Positions 48,451 through 60,735 of a DNA stretch of 64,000 bases are shown here, piece after piece. Position 1 is the first letter of the stretch. Each line of letters begins with the position of its first letter. The notes under the pieces are model-generated. The model did not search any database. It was not told the DNA's origin and saw only the letters and a program-made list of their open reading frames with translations. The translations under genes and the position numbers were made by a program. The DNA lies in assembly GCF_014199255.1 (NCBI RefSeq), contig NZ_JACIJF010000003.1:372001-436000 (forward strand). Reading direction: 5' to 3'. This DNA is from Sphingomonas xinjiangensis. GTDB taxonomy: Bacteria; Pseudomonadota; Alphaproteobacteria; Sphingomonadales; Sphingomonadaceae.

Positions 48451-49632
48451 ATGTCTTCGCCCCACGACATCGTCATCACCGCCGCCAAGCGCACTCCGGT
48501 GGGCAGCTTCCTGGGTGCGTTCGCGAACACGCCCGCGCATGAGCTTGGCCGCGTCGCGATCGAAGCCGCGCTGGCGCAGGCCGGTGTCGCGGGCGAAGAG
48601 GTTTCCGAAGTGATCCTAGGGCAGGTACTCACCGCCGCGCAGGGCCAGAACCCGGCGCGTCAGGCCTCGATGGCGGCGGGTATTCCCAAGCAAGTGCCCG
48701 CCTGGGGCGTGCAGCAGGTCTGTGGCTCGGGCCTGCGCGCGGTGGCGCTCGCCTATCAGGCGATCGCAACGGGCGATGCCACGATCGTCGTCGCCGGAGG
48801 ACAGGAATCGATGTCGATGAGCCCGCATGCCCAGTCGCTGCGGCCCGGCACCAAGATGGGCGACCTCAGCCTGGTCGATACCATGATCAAGGACGGCCTG
48901 ACCGACGTCTTCAACGGCTATCACATGGGGATCACCGCCGAGAACCTGGCTGAACAGTATCAGATTACCCGTGAGGACCAGGACAGCTTCGCCGTCCGCT
49001 CGCAGAACCTGGCCGAGCGCGCCCGCGCCGAAGGCCGCTTCGCCGACGAGATCGCACCGGTGACGATCAAGGGACGCAAGAGCGACACCATCGTCGGCCA
49101 GGACGAGTATATTCGCGCCGGCGCCACGGTGGAAGGCGTGTCGGGCCTGCGCCCGGCCTTCAAGAAGGACGGCACCGTCACTGCCGCCAACGCGTCCGGC
49201 ATCAACGACGGTGCCGCCGCATTGGTGGTCATGCGACGCGACGAGGCCGAACGCCGCGGCGCCCCGATCCTGGCGCGGATCGCCAGCTGGGCCAGCGTCG
49301 GCGTTGACCCCTCGGTGATGGGCATCGGCCCGGTTCCGGCCAGCCGCCGCGCGCTGGAAAAGGCAGGCTGGGAGGTCGCCGACCTCGACCTGATCGAAGC
49401 CAACGAAGCCTTTGCCGCACAAGCACTTGCGGTCGGCAAGGAACTCGACTGGGATGCAGACAAGGTCAACGTCAATGGCGGCGCCATCGCCATCGGCCAC
49501 CCGATCGGCGCCAGCGGCGCGCGGGTGCTGACGACGCTCCTCTACGAAATGGGGAAGCGCGACGCGAAGAAGGGTTTGGCGACTCTGTGCATCGGCGGCG
49601 GCATGGGAATCGCGATGTGTTTGGAACGGTAA
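48451..49632 (+). CDS. phaA: acetyl-CoA acetyltransferase (PhaA-type thiolase)
   Basis: 393 residues, normal for biosynthetic thiolases. The acyl-carrying Cys is in [10 protein letters not shown], the active His in [12 protein letters not shown] and the second Cys in [10 protein letters not shown]. It condenses two acetyl-CoA to acetoacetyl-CoA. It follows the PhaC-like gene by 35 bases, with GCAGGAG before the ATG. No phaB reductase is adjacent, so the role could also be general (atoB). Confidence 0.9.
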   Translation: MSSPHDIVITAAKRTPVGSFLGAFANTPAHELGRVAIEAALAQAGVAGEEVSEVILGQVLTAAQGQNPARQASMAAGIPKQVPAWGVQQVCGSGLRAVALAYQAIATGDATIVVAGGQESMSMSPHAQSLRPGTKMGDLSLVDTMIKDGLTDVFNGYHMGITAENLAEQYQITREDQDSFAVRSQNLAERARAEGRFADEIAPVTIKGRKSDTIVGQDEYIRAGATVEGVSGLRPAFKKDGTVTAANASGINDGAAALVVMRRDEAERRGAPILARIASWASVGVDPSVMGIGPVPASRRALEKAGWEVADLDLIEANEAFAAQALAVGKELDWDADKVNVNGGAIAIGHPIGASGARVLTTLLYEMGKRDAKKGLATLCIGGGMGIAMCLER

Positions 49633-49821
49633 CGGTAGTACCAATATGAACCTTGAATTAATGTTGCGCACTGCCCGTGGTGATCGTAACTAACGGAAAT
49701 TCATAGTAACATTGCTGCAACACATGAGAGCGGAAATTGGCGCGTTAGAATAATCCTGCTTGCCGCTTTTCGAAGAAAGCATTTCATTGCGCCTTGCATG
49801 AAGCACAGGGGCAATAAACGA

Positions 49822-52800
49822 ATGAAAATCTCTAATCTGATGGGAGCTACCGCGCTGGCGAGTGCGGCGTTCCTCTTCCCTCAGATCGCGCTTGCGCAGG
49901 CCAGCCAGCCCATCGAGGCGGCGCCGTGCAATGAGGATCCGAACGGCGATCCGAACTGCGTGCAGGATGCAACTGGGGCCGAAGCCGAGTCAGGTACCGT
50001 GACCATCACCGGTTCGCGCATTCGTCGTCCGAACCTGGAATCCACGGTTCCGGTCACCTCGTTGTCGGGCGAGCAGTTCTTCGCACAGGGCGATTCGAAC
50101 ATCGGCGACACGCTGAACGAATTACCGCAGCTGCGCAGCACCTTCTCGCAGCAGAACCCCGGTCTCGGCATCGGCATCGCCGGGCTCAACCTGCTTGATC
50201 TGCGCGGCCTAGGAACGGCGCGTACGCTGGTGCTGGTCAACGGCCGCCGACACGTCGCTGCGGACATCCTGAACAACGCCGTCTCACCCGACATCAACAG
50301 CATTCCGAACGATCTGATTGAGCGCGTCGACATCGTTACAGGCGGTAACTCTGCCATCTACGGCTCGGACGCCATAGCTGGGGTCGTCAACTTCGTCTTG
50401 CGCCGCGACTTCGACGGCGTGCAGGTCCGCGGCCAGACCGGCATCTCGCCCGATGGTTTCGGTGCCAATCAGTACATCTCTGGCATGGTCGGCCAGAACT
50501 TTGCGGAAGGTCGGGGCAACGTCACGCTGCACGCAGAATACTCCAATCAGGATCGCGTGTTCGGGTCGGAGCTTCCTTGGCTCCGTCGTGTGGACGGCAC
50601 GGCCGTCGTCGACGTCGATCCCTCCGGTTTGCCGAACGGCAGCGACGGTTTTCCGGACTCGATCTTCCTTCGCGACATTCGCAGCGCCTCGATCAATCGC
50701 TTCGGCCTGGTGCCCATCAATCAGAGCGCAGCCCAAGCTGGTTGCGGCATCGGTGCGGGCGCCAGCAATGGCGCGACATCCTCGGTGGGCGGAACGCCCT
50801 TTAATTGCACGTACTTGTTCCAGCCTGACGGCGCTTTCGTCACGCAAACCGGTTCTCGCTATGGCACCGGCGTGATCGGCGGCATTCTTGGCGGCAATGG
50901 TCAAACCGGACGGGAGGGCAAGCTCCTCTCGATCCAGCCTGAAGTGAAGCGGTACAACTTCAATCTGCTGGCGCACTTTGCCATCAGCGAAGCCTTCGAG
51001 CCTTTTGTTGAGGCGAAGTACACCCGCGTGGATGCAGTCGGTAACAACGCGAGCCCGACTGGCATCCAAGGCACTTTCAGCCAGTTTGACTTCCGTGAGC
51101 GGACGCGGCTCGACAATCCCTTCCTGACGCCTGCTCAACGCACGCAAATTGCGAATCTGCTCCTCGCTTCGGGATGCAACCCGAGCCTTCAGGTCTCTTG
51201 CGCCGCTGCACGGTCGACCACGGCAGGACAGGGCACGGGCGGTCAGCTCAACGCGGCGGACATCGCCGCGATCAATGCGGGCACCTATCGCTTCGTCACC
51301 GCGCGGTCGCTTGAGGACGTCGGCAATCGCGACGAAGTCTTCCGGCGTGACACGTACCGGATCGTCGGCGGCGTGCGCGGCACGTTCAACGAGGATTGGG
51401 GCTACGAAGTCTCATTGAACTACGGGAAGTTCGAGCAGACCGTCGACACGAATGGCTATGTCGATCGTCAGCGTTTCATGCTGGCACTCGACGCCGGACG
51501 CAACCCGGTGACGGGCGCAGTCCAGTGCCGTTCGCAGTTCGACCCGACTGCCGCCGTCGCGTTCGACTCGGGTGCGTTCCGGACGGGCGCAGCGTCGCGC
51601 ACCAGTCCCGGCCAGCCGGGGCGGCTTGCCTCTGACATCGCCGCCTGCGTGGCGTATAACCCGTTCGGCGCAGCCAATAATCAGGCTGCTGTGGATTATT
51701 TCACGCGCCGCGCGCACACCGACGCGTCGCTGGAGCAGTTCGTCGCATCGGCGTTCGTGTCAGGTGACCTGAGCCAATTGTTCGAACTGCCCGGCGGTCC
51801 GATCGGCTTTGCAATCGGCGCGGAATATCGGCGCGAAGACGGCACCTATTTCGACGATGCGTTCGTCGGCGAGGGCAACGCCGCTGCGGGGACGCAGAGC
51901 AACACCAACGCAGTTGTGATTGGCAACTTCGATCCGCCCGCCTTCGTTGTGAAGGAGCTGTTCGGCGAACTTCGCTTGCCCCTCGTCAAGGACGTGTTCC
52001 TGCTGCACGAACTAAGCCTCAGCGGCGCGGCGCGCGTGGCGGACTACAACAACGCTACCGGCACCGTGTGGACGTACAATGCAGGTGTCGATTGGGCGCC
52101 GGTGCAGGATCTGCGCCTACGCGCAAACTACAGCCGTGCGGTTCGTTCTCCGAACCTGTCCGAGCTGTACTTCCCCCCGGTGGCCAATTTCGCGCCCGGC
52201 TTTGTGGATCCCTGCTCGCCCAACCAGCTCGCAAACAATCCGAACCGTCCAGCTAACTGCTTGGCGCAGGTCGGCGGCAATGCCGCGATCCTCGCCGGGA
52301 TTCCCAACGTGACGCAGTCGCTGGCGGTGATCAGCGGCAGCAATCCCAACCTTGAGGAAGAAAAGTCGTCTTCCTGGACTTTCGGCGGCGTGTTCCAGCC
52401 CCGGTTCGTTCCGGGGCTCTCGCTCAGCGTCGACTATTACAACATCAAGGTTGAGAACGTGATCGTCTCGCTAGGCGCGCAAGCGATCGCCAACAACTGC
52501 GTGGATCAGCCGACGACCGACAATGTGTTCTGCAGCCTCTTCCAGCGCTACCTCGGCCCGACGCCGGGCCCTCTCGCCGAAGTGCAGGGACAGATTGCGG
52601 GTAACACGCTGATCCAGGCGGGTGTCAACTTCGCAGCGCGTAAGCGTCGCGGCATCGACACCAACCTGGCATACCGCACCAATCTGGGCGGTGATGTCAC
52701 GCTGAGCACGAATGTGATCTACACGCACAATCTCCAGATCAGCAATTTTGAGAATCCTGCTCTGCCGGACTTCGAGAACCGAGTTCTGGGTGAACTGGGC

Positions 52801-53205
52801 GATCCCAAGGACGAGTTCCGCTGGGATACTGATATCGGGATCGGTGCGTTCACGCTGGGCTATCGCATGCGCTACATCGGTCCGATGTACACCAGCCTAT
52901 ACGAGAACTTCCAACCGCTTCCGAGCGCTTGCTCCACGCCTACCACGTGCCCGCCGAACAACCTGGACGTGGTCAGCCCGGAGGAGTTCCCGTCGGTATT
53001 CTACCACGATCTGCGCTTCGCGTATCTCGTGAACAAGAAGTTCGAGTTCTATGTCGGGGCCGACAACATCCTCAACACGCACCCGCCGCTCGGCCTTTCT
53101 GGCACCGGCACTGTGGGCGCCAACGGCGACCGCGGGACCGGCAACGCCGCAATCTACGACGCCTTCGGCCGTAAGGTGTACGCGGGCTTCCGCGCGCGCT
53201 TCTAA
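49822..53205 (+). CDS. large TonB-dependent outer-membrane receptor
   Basis: 1127 residues from ATG 49822 (ATG 49798 possible; AGGGG precedes 49822). A signal peptide ends near QIALAQ. A Cys-containing linker (PCNEDPNGDPNC) leads to the TonB-box-like GTVTITGSRIRRP, the plug (GLGTARTLVLVNGRRHVA, VDIVTGGNSAIYGSDAIAGVVNFVLRR) and a long barrel ending GFRARF. Length is about 200 residues above most receptors, with extra Cys-bearing extracellular loops (QAGCGIGAGASNG, ASGCNPSLQVSCAAARS). The type is common in Sphingomonadales and Xanthomonadales for peptides or complex ligands. A terminator follows, and a 2OG oxygenase gene comes next. Confidence 0.92.
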   Translation: MKISNLMGATALASAAFLFPQIALAQASQPIEAAPCNEDPNGDPNCVQDATGAEAESGTVTITGSRIRRPNLESTVPVTSLSGEQFFAQGDSNIGDTLNELPQLRSTFSQQNPGLGIGIAGLNLLDLRGLGTARTLVLVNGRRHVAADILNNAVSPDINSIPNDLIERVDIVTGGNSAIYGSDAIAGVVNFVLRRDFDGVQVRGQTGISPDGFGANQYISGMVGQNFAEGRGNVTLHAEYSNQDRVFGSELPWLRRVDGTAVVDVDPSGLPNGSDGFPDSIFLRDIRSASINRFGLVPINQSAAQAGCGIGAGASNGATSSVGGTPFNCTYLFQPDGAFVTQTGSRYGTGVIGGILGGNGQTGREGKLLSIQPEVKRYNFNLLAHFAISEAFEPFVEAKYTRVDAVGNNASPTGIQGTFSQFDFRERTRLDNPFLTPAQRTQIANLLLASGCNPSLQVSCAAARSTTAGQGTGGQLNAADIAAINAGTYRFVTARSLEDVGNRDEVFRRDTYRIVGGVRGTFNEDWGYEVSLNYGKFEQTVDTNGYVDRQRFMLALDAGRNPVTGAVQCRSQFDPTAAVAFDSGAFRTGAASRTSPGQPGRLASDIAACVAYNPFGAANNQAAVDYFTRRAHTDASLEQFVASAFVSGDLSQLFELPGGPIGFAIGAEYRREDGTYFDDAFVGEGNAAAGTQSNTNAVVIGNFDPPAFVVKELFGELRLPLVKDVFLLHELSLSGAARVADYNNATGTVWTYNAGVDWAPVQDLRLRANYSRAVRSPNLSELYFPPVANFAPGFVDPCSPNQLANNPNRPANCLAQVGGNAAILAGIPNVTQSLAVISGSNPNLEEEKSSSWTFGGVFQPRFVPGLSLSVDYYNIKVENVIVSLGAQAIANNCVDQPTTDNVFCSLFQRYLGPTPGPLAEVQGQIAGNTLIQAGVNFAARKRRGIDTNLAYRTNLGGDVTLSTNVIYTHNLQISNFENPALPDFENRVLGELGDPKDEFRWDTDIGIGAFTLGYRMRYIGPMYTSLYENFQPLPSACSTPTTCPPNNLDVVSPEEFPSVFYHDLRFAYLVNKKFEFYVGADNILNTHPPLGLSGTGTVGANGDRGTGNAAIYDAFGRKVYAGFRARF

Positions 53206-53227
53206 GCCAGAGCAAGCACTTACTCGG

Positions 53228-53262
53228 GGGGATCGGAACAATGTTCCGGTCCCCTTTCGTTT
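53228..53262 (+). terminator. Rho-independent terminator after the large TonB receptor
   Basis: A twelve-base stem with one G-T pair (53228-53239 with 53243-53254), a three-base AAT loop and TTTCGTTT. It separates the receptor from the oxygenase gene. Confidence 0.85.
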
Positions 53263-53322
53263 GCCTGGCCGAGCGCTGCTTTAGGATGGCGTGCCCAGGC
53301 TGAGCATGGCACCTAAGCTTCG

Positions 53323-54309
53323 ATGACAAACCAGATGCCAATCGGAGGGCGCGCCGAAATACTGGCGCAGAACGGCAGAGTGCCGGAAGCGCTGGCGCTC
53401 TTGCACGATGCCGCGGCGAGCAAGGACCCCGACGCATGTTTCTCTCTGGCTTTGTGGCACCTTGCAGGCCGGTTCGTTCCACGCGACCTGGCGCGCACGC
53501 GCGCCTATCTACGCGCCGCCCGCGAACTGGGCGATGCCGATGCCGCCGCGATGGAAATAGCGCTGACCGCCAACGGTACCGGAGCACCGGCGGACTGGTC
53601 TGGCGCACTTCGCCTCCTGCGCGGCGCAGCGCTGCGAAACTCCACGGCAGCGGCCGAACTGAAGCTTGTCGAGGCCATGGACCTAGCGGACGATGGGAAG
53701 CCCACCCGCCTGCCCAAAGCGGAACAACTCGTACCCGACGGCGCTGTCATCCGCTTCCAAAACCTGCTGACCGCCGGCGAGTGCGAACTGATCGCGCAAG
53801 CGGCTGCCGGATGGCTGGAGCCCGCGGTGGTGGTCGATCCGCGAACCGGCCAGCAGGTTCGGCATCCGCATCGTACCTCCGACGGCGCGGTGTTGGGGCC
53901 AACCCGGGAAACCCTTCCGATCCGCGCGATCAACCAGCGCATTGCCGCAATCAGCGGCACGGCCACTGAACAAGGCGAAGCGTTGATCGTGCTCCGCTAC
54001 GCGCCGGGGCAGGAGTTCCGCCCCCATCTCGATGCGCTGCCCAACACCCACAATCAGCGCGTCATCACGGTATTAGTCTATCTGAACGACACGAATGGCG
54101 GTGAAACGCGCTTTCCGACCTATGGTTTGGACGTGAAACCAAGGATGGGCGACGCGATCCTGTTCCGCAACACGCTTCCGGGCGGATCGCCCGACCCACG
54201 TGCTATTCATGCAGGCGCCCCAGTCACACAGGGTGTGAAATGGCTCGCAACCCGCTGGATTCGCGCGCGTCCGTTCGACGTCTGGAGCGGGCCCGAAAGC
54301 GCCGCCTGA
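53323..54309 (+). CDS. Sel1-like repeat protein fused to prolyl-4-hydroxylase-type 2OG-Fe(II) oxygenase
   Basis: 328 residues, no signal peptide. The first 120 hold Sel1/TPR-like helices (LLHDAAASKDPDACFSLALW, AYLRAARELGDADAAAMEIA, LRGAALRNSTAAAELKLVEA). The catalytic part is P4Hc-like with iron ligands His235 and Asp237 (RPHLDALP) and His296 (AIHAGAP), and the 2-oxoglutarate Lys306 (GVKWLATRWIR). It would hydroxylate a peptidyl proline or related residue. No ribosome site is seen before ATG 53323. It lies after the receptor terminator, so it is probably transcribed from its own weak promoter. Confidence 0.85.
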   Translation: MTNQMPIGGRAEILAQNGRVPEALALLHDAAASKDPDACFSLALWHLAGRFVPRDLARTRAYLRAARELGDADAAAMEIALTANGTGAPADWSGALRLLRGAALRNSTAAAELKLVEAMDLADDGKPTRLPKAEQLVPDGAVIRFQNLLTAGECELIAQAAAGWLEPAVVVDPRTGQQVRHPHRTSDGAVLGPTRETLPIRAINQRIAAISGTATEQGEALIVLRYAPGQEFRPHLDALPNTHNQRVITVLVYLNDTNGGETRFPTYGLDVKPRMGDAILFRNTLPGGSPDPRAIHAGAPVTQGVKWLATRWIRARPFDVWSGPESAA

Positions 54310-54312
54310 GCC

Positions 54313-55341
54313 TCAGCCCCACATCCTCGCATAACGCTGGCCAAGTCCAGTCAGCAGCTCATATTGCGACAACCCGCTTACCGCGGCGGTTTCCGGCAGC
54401 GCATAGCACAGTTCGACCCAGTCGCCCTCGCGCAGCGCGGGCGCACCGTCCGCGCAGATCGCTAGCAGATCCATCGACACGCGGCCGAGTACCGCAAGCG
54501 CCACTTCCCCGAACCGCGCCCGCCCCTTCCCCGAAAAGCACCGCAGGTACCCGTCGGCATAGCCGATGTTGAGGATCGCAACCTCGGTATCGGCCGTCGC
54601 GGTGAACGTCGCGTTGTACCCCACGCTCTCGCCCGCCTTCACCAAGCGGCGTTGCAGCACCTGCGCCTCGAGCCGCACGACCTGGCGGATAGCGCCGGCC
54701 AGTTCGCGGCGGGCAACGCCGCCATACAGCGCCAGCCCGGGCCGGGTCAGGTCGAACCGATAGTCTGCGCCCAATGCGATCCCCGCCGAGTTGGCCAGGC
54801 TCATCCGCCGCGCCGCCGTCCGACCGTGCAAGCCCGCGAACCGCGCCTGCTGGCGCGCGTTCATCGCGCTGTCTTCGTCGGCGCAGGCGAGGTGGCTCAT
54901 CAGCGTCTCGATCTGCAACCCGTCGAGCAGCCCCGCCGCGACATCCTCCACCGACACGCCCAGCCGATTCATGCCGGTATCGACCATCACGTCGCACGGT
55001 CCGCCGTCCGCATCCCGCCAGCGCCGCACCTGCTCGGCGGTGTTGAGCACCGGGCGCACGCCCTCGGGCCGATCGGCCATGTCCTCCGCGCGCACGCCGT
55101 GCAGCACCGACAATTGCACACCCAGATCGGCAAGCGCGCGCGCCTCGCTCCAATGCGCGACGAAGAAGTCGCGGCACCCCGCCTGCGCCAGCCGCCGAAC
55201 CACTTCGCGCGCGCCCAGGCCATAGCCGTCTGCCTTAACTGCCGCGCCGCACGCCGCGGCGCCGCTCATCACGGCAAGCGTCTTCCAGTTATGGATCAGG
55301 GCGGCGCCATCGAGCCGCAGGCGAAGGGGGGAGGAGGTCAT
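54313..55341 (-). CDS. alr: alanine racemase
   Basis: 342 residues, slightly short for Alr (about 350-370). The PLP lysine is in AVKADGYGLG and the catalytic tyrosine in GYNATF. MVDTGMNRLGV and VSMDLLAICAD are also conserved. It supplies D-alanine for peptidoglycan. A GAGG ribosome site lies just before the ATG. It is convergent with the oxygenase gene, with stops three bases apart. Confidence 0.93.
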   Translation of the reverse strand: MTSSPLRLRLDGAALIHNWKTLAVMSGAAACGAAVKADGYGLGAREVVRRLAQAGCRDFFVAHWSEARALADLGVQLSVLHGVRAEDMADRPEGVRPVLNTAEQVRRWRDADGGPCDVMVDTGMNRLGVSVEDVAAGLLDGLQIETLMSHLACADEDSAMNARQQARFAGLHGRTAARRMSLANSAGIALGADYRFDLTRPGLALYGGVARRELAGAIRQVVRLEAQVLQRRLVKAGESVGYNATFTATADTEVAILNIGYADGYLRCFSGKGRARFGEVALAVLGRVSMDLLAICADGAPALREGDWVELCYALPETAAVSGLSQYELLTGLGQRYARMWG

Positions 55342-55396
55342 CGGCTTCGGTTAGCGACCCGCAGGCCACGACGCAAAGCCGATGGGGCTCCACCTG

Positions 55397-58069
<2,673 letters not shown>

Positions 58070-58090
58070 GGGTCTATTCTATCTTGGAGG

Positions 58091-58612
58091 TCAGGCAGCG
58101 AGCGGGCGCGCAAGGACAACATCGTCATACAGCGTTCCGCCGATGTCGAACTTGCGCGTGGCGATCTGGTCAAAGCCGTTCTTGCGGTAAAAGGCGATGG
58201 CGCGTTCGTTGGCCCCGTAAACGCCGAGCAGCAGCCGCGCATGGCCCTGCGCTCCGGCGACCACGGCCTGCATCAGGGCAGCGCCCACTCCCGTTCCGTG
58301 GAAGCGGGACAGGGTGTAGATACGCTTGAGTTCAATATCGCCATCCTGCGCGCCCTCGATCTGGGGCTTGGTGAGAAGGGCGAACCCGATCGGGGCCGCG
58401 CCCGGCGCGATCTTGGCAAGCCATGCGCGGCCACCGTCGCTCAGATATTGCGCATAGCGCTCGGCACTGTTCGCGCCCAGGCAATGCTCCACGATCGCTG
58501 ATCCCGACAGCACGCCAGCAAAGGTGTCGAGAAAGGATGCAGCGCCGATCACCGCAAGCGCGGGTGCGTCGGCAAGCCCCGCCTCACATACTGTCCAATG
58601 TGTGTCCGGCAT
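58091..58612 (-). CDS. GNAT-family N-acetyltransferase between the two metH parts
   Basis: 173 residues from ATG 58612. The acetyl-CoA-binding core (LKRIYTLSRFHGTGVGAALMQAVV, with a RFHGTGVGA loop) and the C-terminal NERAIAFYRKNGF are standard for GNAT. The substrate is unknown. Four bases separate its start from the stop of the metH N-part, so it is certainly co-transcribed with both metH genes. Confidence 0.88.
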   Translation of the reverse strand: MPDTHWTVCEAGLADAPALAVIGAASFLDTFAGVLSGSAIVEHCLGANSAERYAQYLSDGGRAWLAKIAPGAAPIGFALLTKPQIEGAQDGDIELKRIYTLSRFHGTGVGAALMQAVVAGAQGHARLLLGVYGANERAIAFYRKNGFDQIATRKFDIGGTLYDDVVLARPLAA

Positions 58613-58616
58613 CGGC

Positions 58617-59666
58617 TCAGGCCGCCACCATCGTGAACGGCTCGAGCCCGGCCAATCGCGTCTGCACTGGCGGCTTGGGAATCGCGCGCGGCGGCAGAGC
58701 CTGCACGGCGTCGGCGATCGCCTTGATATGCGCTGGCGTGGATCCGCAGCATCCGCCGAGCACATTCACCTGCCCCGCATCGGCCCATTCCTTGACCAGC
58801 CCGGCAGTCGTCGCCGGTTCCTCATCATAGGCACCGAGTTCGTTGGGCAGCCCGGCATTGGGATAAACCATGATCAGCGTATCGCAGAGCGCCGAGAGCG
58901 TCTTCACATGCGGCCGCAGCTGTTCCGCGCCGAACGAGCAATTAAGCCCGATCGTGACCGGCCGGGCATGCCGCACCGCGTGCCAGAACGCCTCCACCGT
59001 GTGGCCCGACAGGTTGCGCCCAGAAAGGTCGGTGAGCGTCATCGACAGCATGATCGGCAGATCGCGCCCCAGCGCCTCGCCCGCCTCGATCGCCGCCATG
59101 ATCCCCGCCTTGGCGTTCAGCGTGTCGAACACTGTCTCGATCAGGATGAAGTCCACCCCACCCTCGACCAGCGCGTCGATCTGCTCGCGATACACGTCCT
59201 TCAGATGATCGAAGTCGATCTCGCGATAGCCCGGATCGTTGACGTCCGGCGACAGCGACAGCGTCTTGTTCGTCGGCCCCAGCGCCCCGGCAACGAAGCG
59301 CGGGCGGCCGTCCCTTGCTTCGAACTCGTCGGCAATGGTCCGGGCGAGCTTGGCGCTTTCGACATTGATCGCCCGCACCAGATGCTCGGCGCCATAATCG
59401 GCCTGGCTGATCCGGTTGGCCGAAAAGGTGTTGGTCTCGGCGATGTCGGCGCCCGCCTCGAAATAGGCGCGGTGGATCGACGCCGGCACCTCGGGCTTGG
59501 TCAGCGCCAGGATATCGTTGTTGCCCTTCTGGTCGTGGCTCAGCCCCAGATCGCCGGCATAGGCCGCTTCGTCGAGCTTCCAGTTCTGGATCTCGGTCCC
59601 GAACGCGCCGTCGGTGATCAGAATGCGCTTGGCGGCCTCAGCCAGCAGTTTTTCGCGTGCAGTCAT
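58617..59666 (-). CDS. metH: methionine synthase, homocysteine S-methyltransferase part
   Basis: 349 residues. The betaine-homocysteine-type barrel has ILITDGAFGTEIQ, AGADIAETNTFSAN and zinc ligands in GLNCSFGAEQ and LGGCCGSTPAH. It carries the homocysteine half of MetH and must cooperate with the protein encoded at 55397. The ATG is preceded by the metF-metH repeat hairpin. Confidence 0.94.
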   Translation of the reverse strand: MTAREKLLAEAAKRILITDGAFGTEIQNWKLDEAAYAGDLGLSHDQKGNNDILALTKPEVPASIHRAYFEAGADIAETNTFSANRISQADYGAEHLVRAINVESAKLARTIADEFEARDGRPRFVAGALGPTNKTLSLSPDVNDPGYREIDFDHLKDVYREQIDALVEGGVDFILIETVFDTLNAKAGIMAAIEAGEALGRDLPIMLSMTLTDLSGRNLSGHTVEAFWHAVRHARPVTIGLNCSFGAEQLRPHVKTLSALCDTLIMVYPNAGLPNELGAYDEEPATTAGLVKEWADAGQVNVLGGCCGSTPAHIKAIADAVQALPPRAIPKPPVQTRLAGLEPFTMVAA

Positions 59667-59681
59667 CGTTTCACTCTCATG

Positions 59682-59814
59682 CCTCCCGGACCGGGGAGGG
59701 GGACCGCCAGCGCAAGCTGGTGGTGGAGGGGGCCCTCCTCATAGTTCTCTGCTGGTGGAGGGCCCCCTCCACCAAGCCGCTTCGCGCCTTGGCCCCTCCC
59801 CGTTCCCGGGAGGG
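59682..59814. repeat. inverted repeat between metF and metH, copy 4
   Basis: The two halves (59682-59738 and about 59756-59814) are imperfect reverse complements along their length. The inner arms GGTGGAGGGGGCCCTCC and GGAGGGCCCCCTCCACC are exact. It would form a long hairpin in the metF-metH mRNA, on the minus strand. Confidence 0.8.
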
Positions 59815-59817
59815 TTA

Positions 59818-60735
59818 TTAAGCCGCGATCATCCCCGCAGCCGCCCGGGGCCGAACCCCCAACAAGTGGCAGATCGCGTAGCTAAGCTCCGCCCGATTGA
59901 GCGTGTAGAAATGGAACTGCCGCACGCCGCCAGCATACAGCTTGCGGCACAATTCCGCCGTCAGGGTCGCCGCCACCAGCTGACGCGCGGCGGGATGGTC
60001 GTCCAATCCCTCGAACAGCGTCTCCATCCACCCGGGCACTGCCGTGCCGCACATCGCCGACATGCGCACGACGCTGGCATAGTTCATCACCGGCATGATC
60101 CCGGGCACGATCTCGGCGTTGATCCCCGCCTTCGCGGCGTCATCGCGAAATCGAAAAAACGTCTCGGGCTCAAAGAAGAATTGCGTGATCGCCCGGTTCG
60201 CGCCGGCATCGATCTTGCGCTTCAGATTGTCGAGATCGGCCTGCGCATGCTCGGAATCCGGATGGCATTCGGGATAGGCCGCGACCGAAATCTCGAACGG
60301 GTGCAGCTTGCGGAGCCCCGCGACCAGATCGGCGGCATTCTCATAGCCGCCCGGATGGGTCGCATATTTCTCGCCGGCGCGCGGCGAATCTCCGCGCAGC
60401 GCGACGATGTGGCGAACGCCGGCCGCCCAATATTCCTGCGCGACCTGATCGATCTCCTCGCGCGTCGCCTCGACACAGGTCAAGTGCGCGGCGGCCGGAA
60501 TCGCCGTCTCGCGGGCGATCCGCGCCACCGTGTTGTGGGTCCGCTCGCGGGTGGTGCCGCCCGCGCCATAGGTCACGCTGACGAAGCGCGGCCCCAGCGG
60601 CGACAGCGTCTGGACCGAATCCCACAGCGTTTCTTCCATCTTCTCGCTTTTGGGCGGGAAGAATTCGAAGCTCACATCGATGTCGCCAGCCACATCGGCG
60701 AACAGCGGCGGGGCCAAAGGATCCACGTTGCTCAT
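59818..60735 (-). CDS. metF: methylenetetrahydrofolate reductase
   Basis: 305 residues from ATG 60735, which overlaps the stop of the regulator gene as ATGA. MetF features: VSFEFFPPKSEKMEETLW, VSVTYGAGGTTRERT, HLTCVEATREEID, ALRGDSPRAGEKY and NRAITQFFFE. It makes 5-methyl-THF for MetH. The frame stays open upstream to 61347 but that part is antiphase to the regulator's real frame. Confidence 0.95.
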   Translation of the reverse strand: MSNVDPLAPPLFADVAGDIDVSFEFFPPKSEKMEETLWDSVQTLSPLGPRFVSVTYGAGGTTRERTHNTVARIARETAIPAAAHLTCVEATREEIDQVAQEYWAAGVRHIVALRGDSPRAGEKYATHPGGYENAADLVAGLRKLHPFEISVAAYPECHPDSEHAQADLDNLKRKIDAGANRAITQFFFEPETFFRFRDDAAKAGINAEIVPGIMPVMNYASVVRMSAMCGTAVPGWMETLFEGLDDHPAARQLVAATLTAELCRKLYAGGVRQFHFYTLNRAELSYAICHLLGVRPRAAAGMIAA

